Shown here one piece after another: positions 19,540-25,000 of a DNA stretch of 25,000 bases (position 1 is its first letter; the number at the start of each line of letters is the position of its first letter). The position numbers and the translations under genes are program-made. Source of the stretch: Conus ventricosus (Eukaryota > Mollusca > Gastropoda > Neogastropoda > Conidae); contig CM031614.1 in assembly GCA_018398815.1 (NCBI GenBank), positions 55,978,720 through 56,003,719 of the forward strand. Direction: 5' to 3'. Below the pieces are notes generated by a model. The model was not told the DNA's origin. It saw nothing but the letters and a program-made list of their open reading frames with translations, and searched no databases.

Positions 19540-19835
19540 CGGGACCTGATTCCATTTCTGCACGTGCGAGTCGCTTCACGTGTGGTCTGTGGTTCTTGTT
19601 GGGGTCTCTTCAGGTGGCGTGCGCTAACAAAGATTTCCATTTGTGCCTGCAATTGTTTACTATTTCTACTTTTGTATTCAAGGTTGCTAGGTGTGGTTTA
19701 CATAATATTAACCATTTTTCTGTGGAGCATAGATTGCATCTTTTTGAAATATTGTTGTATGATGTTGCTCTTTTTATGATTTTCCATGATATGTTGTAGT
19801 CTATTTTTTATCTTTGAGTCTCCAAATGTATTTAC

Positions 19836-20111
19836 TCAGCTCTGTTTGATTTTGTATTTTTCATTTTTGAATGACTGTTTGTGGTTTGCGTATCTGGTTT
19901 TGAAAGTGTTTTCTGTGATCCCTATATATGTTTCTTTTTCATTTTCTGAAGTTACCGTAGCTTGGTATAGAATGTTGCTGTGAAGGCATTTGTTGCTTAG
20001 GGGGCACTGTTCTTTTTTAGTGCAGTTGCAAGATGTCCTTTCAGCACCCTTCTCTTTTATGTTGCTTTTCATTTTGTTAGATGAATCAATTATGTTTTTA
20101 AGGTTAGGCAT
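19836..20111 (-). pseudogene. GIY-YIG endonuclease region, Penelope-like element
   Basis: An open frame of about 90 codons reads MPNLKNIIDSSNKMKSN, then CNCTKKEQCPLSNKC (a CxC-x5-C-x5-C cluster), then YQATVTSENEKE, ETYIGITENTFKTRYANHKQ and SFKNEKYKIKQS. GIY-YIG family features are the early Y..TVTS strand, the YIGIT strand and an arginine in KTRYANH. The frame then breaks; about 80 further codons in other frames run down to about 19600. It is truncated at the N-terminus, with no RT attached. The apparent upstream extension into TA/GA repeat is not real. Confidence 0.75.
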
Positions 20112-20302
<191 letters not shown>

Positions 20303-20689
20303 CATCGGCATCTTCACTTGCCGCCAACGGGAGTTTGATTGCACTCTTTGAAGGCATTGTCTACTTCCTGTTGATCTGATTGGCTCTCTGTTACACTTCC
20401 TTTCCACCATTGTCTGTTTGCTCACCACACGTCACAGCTGATGGCAGCAAACTGAAAAATGTGAAGCACACACATGGTGATCAGGGCCTGGCCAGGCGAT
20501 GGACTGCCCTTGCTAGATAGCGAAACATCAACAAGTTAGCTTGGGGTGTAACTTGAGAGGGCAGCCCAAGAGTTGAACAATAAATTCTCTTGGCTGGAAA
20601 AAAGGCTAAGTGCCTGTGCGAGCAAATGGCACTCTAACAAAACTAACACCCTCCGAGGTATCCAAAAGCATGATCATTGAATAGGGAGC
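20303..20689. other. Unique intergenic sequence, no gene seen
   Basis: Normal composition with stops in all frames. I see no motif, repeat or RNA gene. Confidence 0.6.
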
Positions 20690-21055
20690 CATGGTAAGAT
20701 ACATGTCCACCCTCTATTGTATTCTGCCCTGGACAGTGAGTCTTCATGAATTATATGTCCAGCCTCCATGGTGTCCTGTACAATGGTCTTGTGCTAGGAT
20801 TGTATCGTGAGATACTTGTCCACCCTCCACTGTGCCCTATGAAATAATCCTGGATAAGGAGTAATAGTGAGATACATAGACAGCCACCCTCATTTACAAG
20901 CCGAGGAATGGTTTAGGACAGGGACTTGTGGGGAGACGTACAATTATCTGCCTAACAATGAACTCCATAGAACGTTTCTATATAAGTAGTCATGGCGAGG
21001 CAATGTTCACCCCCTGACTGCCCTACACAGTGGTCATGGACAGGGAGTCAAGGAG
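20690..21055. repeat. Diverged tandem array of about 55-65-bp units
   Basis: Six imperfect units begin near 20690, 20745, 20803, 20865, 20928 and 20991. The pattern is GTGAGATACATGTCCACCCTC, then a T/C-rich part, then TGG(A)CAG-GGAGT. Units 1 to 3 are the most alike (ATACATGTCCACCCTC, ATATGTCCAGCCTCC, ATACTTGTCCACCCTCC); unit 5 is the weakest. It is an old minisatellite. Confidence 0.6.
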
Positions 21056-21230
21056 GCTGCTGTCTGTCAAGGTGCGTGTTAACTTCGTTGTCTAACAGTT
21101 ATTCTCTCTGATGTTCCATGTAGGAAAGGCTGAGAGTCCATCCGAGACAATGACTCTGCCATGAACCTGTTCACAACATTGCTGACCTTGCATTCTAGCC
21201 AAGGCCGTGCATATGCTCCGTCTAGGTTAC

Positions 21231-21541
21231 ACACACACACACACACACACCACACGCACGCACGCCCCAAGTGGAAAGTATTCACGCATCAATGCACATA
21301 ACTGCAACTCACCAAGTGCAAACCAAAGGCAACTGAAGCGTATAGAGCCTTCAGGCCTAAAACCCAGCAGACTGGAAACGGCAATAATTCCGTACACAGG
21401 TATGGTTCGAATGTCACACACACAAACACACACGCGCGCGCGCGCGCGCGCACACACACACACTCACGCACATTCACACACACACGCACACACACACATA
21501 CACACACCACGCACGCACGCACGCACGCACACACGCACGCA

Positions 21542-21573
<32 letters not shown>

Positions 21574-21585
21574 CACACACACACA
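21231..21585. repeat. (CA)n, (CG)n and (CACG)n microsatellite cluster
   Basis: (CA)n lies at 21231-21250, a CACG/CGCG block at 21415-21460, then alternating (CA)n and (CACG)n to 21585. A unique 155-base stretch lies at 21265-21414. Alternating purine-pyrimidine runs such as the GCGCGC core can adopt Z-DNA. Histidine/threonine or cysteine/valine open frames here are artefacts. Confidence 0.92.
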
Positions 21586-22274
21586 ACTAGGAATGGTGCA
21601 CCTGACACCAGTAACAATCTCTATGCCCTATTCTTTTAGAAACTCTGGAAGGCAATGCCAACATTTCCGTTGACTTGTTGTTGATAATAATCAACGAAAG
21701 CAGCTACTACTGTGATCTCAGTTTCAATTTCCTCTCCACGTTCATGCCTTGGTGCGTTCGAGCTGAGGTCGCTGGTGTTACCTAGTTCATGTGGACCATC
21801 GTTGGATTGACGTGGTGGCACTCTCAGAAGGGAGCTTGGAGATTAACTCTCAACAGTGTTTGAGATTTTTCCATTTTAGTTATTGATTTTGGTAACATTC
21901 TGCACATTATTTCTAAATTAATAATATTTTTGTGATGAATGTGTCTATTTCGGTTTTTTAGACGATATATTGCATCAGATGACAAAAATGTTGTTTTCGA
22001 TACCATGATTTCGGGAAGAAAATCAAGCAATTACTACTCTAAGGACTGGCGTTATAGACGGCATCCTGCAAATGTAAAATCAGAACGGGCACTACTGAGC
22101 ATCACTGGAGTGACTCCTCAGCAGCGCAGTGTCTCCTCTGGCGGGGCCGCCTCATGGAGACTTGACATTGACAGCTCCCTGCAGACTGCTGATGCGGCGG
22201 TAATGAAACAACCCAGGTGTGGCAGTAGACAGAGCTGAAAAAGAAAAAATAAACAACGTGGGGTAACGCCACTG
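21586..22274. other. Intergenic sequence with one weak open frame
   Basis: The plus-strand frame 21939-22238 (99 codons) is the only one of note. Its second half (ITGVTPQQRSVSSGGAASWR) is not obviously repetitive, and an AATAAA lies at about 22245-22250. No family is recognised and there is no splice or promoter support. It could be the last exon of a gene or a short repeat copy. Confidence 0.35.
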
Positions 22275-22415
22275 CTGTGGCATGGAAGATATGCCAGAAA
22301 AGAACACGTGGGTAAATGCTCCCATGGTAAAACAGACATGCTCTGTGTCGCATGGAAGATAATTCCAGAAAAAGAACAAGTGGGGTGCTGCTTCCGTGTA
22401 AAACAGACATGCTGT
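22275..22415. repeat. Two-copy tandem duplication of about 73 bp
   Basis: GCATGGAAGATA, CCAGAAAA(A)GAACA and GTAAAACAGACATGCT occur in the same order twice, from about 22278 and from about 22351. The second copy carries small insertions. Confidence 0.75.
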
Positions 22416-22529
22416 GAAACACAAACAAATGCTGCTTTCGATACCATTTCATTTAGCCAACATTGCTGACAAGAGTCACACAAAATGAACAAAGAAATCT
22501 ACCGTTTAAAGGGCAGTTCTAATCTTGTT

Positions 22530-22608
22530 AACACGCGCATGGCTTTCACATGAACATGGCAGCAAATCGTGTTAGCACGCACATGGCTTTCACATGAACA
22601 TGGCAGCA
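22530..22608. repeat. Two-copy tandem duplication of about 38 bp
   Basis: The block CATGGCTTTCACATGAACAT followed by GGCAGCAA occurs twice (from about 22539 and 22581), each preceded by GTTA(A/G)CACGC. Confidence 0.8.
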
Positions 22609-22756
22609 ACTACATAAAAAGTAGCATTACAAATTAATGTTGATTCAAGATTGGTGTAGCCTTTTCATCTTGAAATTACACATGTAAATGAACAGAAAAA
22701 AAACAACAACAAACAACAGAATGGAACTTCAATTTCAAAATATAAAAAGAAATAGT

Positions 22757-22970
22757 AAGAGCAGGGAAAGAGGGATGGGGTGAGCAGGGAAAGAGGATGG
22801 GGGTGAGCAGGGAAAGAGGGATGGGGGTGAGCAGGGAAAGAGGGATGGGGGTGAGCAGGAAAGAGGATGGGGTGAGCAGGGGAAAGAGGGATGGGGGTGA
22901 GCAGGGAAAGAGGGATGGGGGTGAGCAGGGAAAGAGGATGGGGTGAGCAGGGAAAGAGGGATGGGGTGAG
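22757..22970. repeat. Minisatellite, about 22-24-bp unit
   Basis: Nine or so copies of GAGCAGGGAAAGAGG(G)ATG with a GGGGT spacer, differing mostly in G-run length. The long proline/serine minus-strand open frame covering it is repeat translation. Confidence 0.9.
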
Positions 22971-23000
22971 GAATTCAAAGGGTCGTTGAGGGGTGAGGAA

Positions 23001-23027
23001 GTGTGTGTGTGTGTGTGTGTGTGTGTG
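23001..23027. repeat. (GT)n microsatellite
   Basis: Thirteen GT units directly downstream of the minisatellite. Confidence 0.95.
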
Positions 23028-23448
23028 GATGGAGGCGGGGAAAAGGGGAGGGTTGGGGGGGGGGCGGCGGTCTGGCAGAGGACAGGAGCAGTGAGAAACA
23101 CCACAAAAGCACTGATTACAGAAGGAGCATTGGCACGGAGAATGGAACTGGAGCGTAAGGAGACAGCTAGCGAGGAAGCGGACAATCTGTCACAATAACA
23201 ACACAGAAAAGACTGTTGAGGTCTTGCAAGAGGGAAGGACAGAAGGGTAGGAGGAGAGGGAAGAGAAGCAACGCCATAGGAAAGCTAAGACCAGACGTCT
23301 GGCGAACATGTCCACAGAGTAAACACGGTCACCTGTGACTGGTCGCCACCGGCAGGCATAGTAAACCTTTTCCTTTACACCCTTGTGAATCCGCTGAAAG
23401 ATGTAAACAGTTGACCGTAAAATTCCTTTCAGAATACGCTATCTTGAA

Positions 23449-23451
<3 letters not shown>
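23028..23451. other. Purine-rich intergenic sequence, no gene seen
   Basis: The region is G/A-rich to about 23280, including a run of G at 23056-23063, then becomes mixed. No open frame, RNA gene or motif can be supported. Confidence 0.6.
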
Positions 23452-23498
<47 letters not shown>

Positions 23499-23603
23499 CT
23501 CTCTCTCCTCACCCTCATCTCTCTCTCTCTCTCCCTCTCCTCACACACACACACACACACCACACCACACACACACACAAAACACACACACACACACACA
23601 CAC
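23452..23603. repeat. (CT)n followed by (CA)n microsatellite
   Basis: CT units occupy 23452-23540 with short breaks, followed by CA units to 23603. Confidence 0.95.
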
Positions 23604-24044
23604 TTCTCCCACCCCTACCCCAGTCCGCTTCCTATTTCTCCATGCGTCTTACACTCCAAACTCTCCCCACCAGTCAGAGGCCAATACTATCCACACAAAG
23701 CTAACATTAACCCCACGTCTACCTGAAAATGCTCAGGCCATCGATTTTCCTCCCTCAGGTAACACACAACTACTCTCTCGACTCCGCCGCCACTTGAGCT
23801 TCGACCTATATTTGAGGAGCGGGCGAGAGATATAGTGTGGGTTAGGTGGATGCGGAGAGGGGAAGGGGTGAGTGTAATTGACCAGACGTCATCGCAGACA
23901 GCCAGCTACCATGGGGTTGTCAATTTGCTCCAGACGGGGGTGAAAATGTAGACGGGCAAAGCGAATAGGACCAGTCTAGTTACCGATGTCAGATAAGTCA
24001 TTTGTGACAGGAAGACGCCGAATTGTTTCGCTGTTTGCTTTGAC
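23604..24044. other. Intergenic sequence, no gene seen
   Basis: Ordinary composition with stops in all frames. I found no promoter element or RNA gene I could support. Confidence 0.6.
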
Positions 24045-24069
24045 GGATTTCTTATCTATTAAGAAATCC
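24045..24069. repeat. Perfect 10-bp hairpin
   Basis: GGATTTCTTA pairs exactly with TAAGAAATCC around the loop TCTAT, just before the long (CT)n tract. Confidence 0.8.
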
Positions 24070-24089
24070 AATGATACGGCATAAATCAC

Positions 24090-24242
24090 TCTCTCTCTGT
24101 GTGTCTCTGTCTCTCTCGGTCTCTCTGTCTGTCTCTCTCCCTCTGTCTGTCTGTCTGTCAGTCAGTCTCTCTGTCTGCCTCCCCCCCCCCCCTCTCTCTG
24201 TGTCCCTCTGTCTCCCTCTGTCTCTCTCTGTCTCTCTGTCTC

Positions 24243-24326
<84 letters not shown>
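24090..24326. repeat. Long (CT)n / (CTGT)n microsatellite
   Basis: CTCTCT with CTGT interruptions and a C run at 24181-24192, ending in about 33 uninterrupted CT units at 24260-24325. Confidence 0.95.
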
Positions 24327-24328
<2 letters not shown>

Positions 24329-24390
24329 ATACCGATAATGGAATATGTAAACACAAGATTTAATCCATGGTATTCAAGACATGCAATATT

Positions 24391-24392
<2 letters not shown>

Positions 24393-24457
<65 letters not shown>

Positions 24458-24496
24458 TGTGTGCGTGCGTGCGTGAGTCCGTGCGTGCGTGCGTAC

Positions 24497-24560
<64 letters not shown>
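24393..24560. repeat. Long (GT)n / (GTGC)n microsatellite
   Basis: (GT)n from 24393, (GCGT)n at 24427-24500 with a few changes, then (GT)n to 24560. All open frames here are repeat translations. Confidence 0.95.
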
Positions 24561-24561
<1 letters not shown>

Positions 24562-24636
24562 GTTGGTGGCGGGAGGGAAGCATAGGCACATCCCATCTTC
24601 CACCAACGTTGCTCATCAGCAGCCACAGGTCAGTCA

Positions 24637-24704
24637 GATCCGTCGCATCCCAAGCACCTGCGATCCACAGGATCCGTCGCATCCCAAGCACCTGCAATCC
24701 ACAG
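24637..24704. repeat. Two-copy exact tandem repeat of 34 bp
   Basis: GATCCGTCGCATCCCAAGCA followed by CCTGC(G/A)ATCCACAG occurs twice in tandem (24637-24670 and 24671-24704) with one mismatch. Confidence 0.92.
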
Positions 24705-25000
24705 GGAGCAGTAACTGGTGGATGTGGACATTGTTATAGACATGACGACAAGTGTGAAAGCATGTGTATATGGGTAAGGGAAGGAAGGATTGAAGGATGG
24801 ATGGAAGAAATGGGGTTAAGGAAGTTGAGGTTTGAATGAGGGGGAACAAGGGGAAAAGTGTATGTTGTGGTGGATCCCAGTATGAACAAGTGTAATTCTG
24901 TGTGTGTGAAGTGATGTCATTTCTAAAGTTGTTGTTTGTTTTTCTGGTAAATTGTGTCATGATGTATGCTATTTAATGTTACAGTGACAGACGTACTTGA
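24705..25000. other. Intergenic sequence to window end, no gene seen
   Basis: A GGAAGGATTGAAGGATGGATGG purine-rich patch lies at 24780-24805. The rest is mixed with no supportable feature. Confidence 0.55.

Larger units (their letters stand above)
19432..20111 (-). mobile_element. Penelope-like retroelement, 5'-truncated copy
   Basis: The minus strand from 20111 begins MPNLKNIIDSSNKMKSN, the same block found at 1503 in the left copy. It continues through the cysteine cluster and GIY-YIG region to about 19600, then a 3' untranslated part with a hammerhead-like core at 19462-19505. Everything upstream of MPNLKN is missing and replaced by (TA)n. It is oriented tail to tail with the left copy. 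Its 3' untranslated region differs clearly from the left one, so the two are related but not recent duplicates. Confidence 0.8.

Noticed and set aside
22757..22970. Regular short repeats resembling a CRISPR array
   Set aside because: The units are directly adjacent with no unique spacers, and the setting is an animal genome.
22676..23185. 169-codon minus-strand frame rich in proline, serine and leucine
   Set aside because: Its core is the minisatellite at 22757-22970 and (GT)n read on the reverse strand.
24052..24739. Open frame of up to 222 codons with cysteine/valine, serine/leucine or histidine/threonine repeats
   Set aside because: It is repeat translation of (CT)n and (GT)n microsatellites with no non-repetitive domain.

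Overview
The window reads as repeat-rich intergenic DNA from an animal genome. Tc1/mariner, Penelope-like and Polinton (Maverick) elements occur together with dense (CA)n, (GA)n, (CT)n and (TA)n microsatellites. A marine invertebrate such as a mollusc would fit, but nothing here proves the species. I see no host protein-coding gene, no tRNA or rRNA, and no bacterial-style operon.

Bases 1-20225 are a nested transposon locus. The outer layer is two Penelope-like retroelement copies arranged tail to tail. A longer plus-strand copy (about 1-2207) carries reverse transcriptase, a GIY-YIG region and a hammerhead-ribozyme-like 3' end. A 5'-truncated minus-strand copy lies at about 19432-20111. A (TA)n tract lies between them, and a Tc1-family DNA transposon (2251-19401) sits in that tract with perfect 26-bp terminal inverted repeats. 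The Tc1 transposase reading frame is split by a third, 15.6-kb element (3136-18747). This innermost element starts with AG, ends with CT, is flanked by an exact 6-bp duplication (CTGGGG), and carries about 85-bp terminal inverted repeats that are themselves palindromes.

The innermost element is identified as a Polinton/Maverick by its ends, size and target duplication, and by a shattered minus-strand family B DNA polymerase at about 8300-11200. That polymerase can be followed from an exonuclease region through motifs A, B and C into the C-terminal domain. A possible P-loop ATPase lies on the plus strand near the right end. Polymerase and ATPase, with integrase, protease and capsid genes, are the usual Polinton set; the last three were not identified here.

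The interior of this element (about 3370-18660) is badly degraded as sequence. It has extreme homopolymer runs (one of 36 G), frames broken every few dozen codons, and a shift from GC-rich (3400-4500) to AT-rich (5500-8600). The flanks on either side are clean. This looks like an unpolished or low-quality consensus confined to the element, so most open frames inside it should not be taken as genes.

Bases 20226-25000 are ordinary non-coding sequence: a (GA)n tract, a diverged tandem array of about 60-bp units (20690-21055), (CA/CG)n tracts, two short two-copy tandem duplications, a 23-bp minisatellite (22757-22970), long (CT)n and (GT)n microsatellites, and a perfect 10-bp hairpin at 24045-24069.
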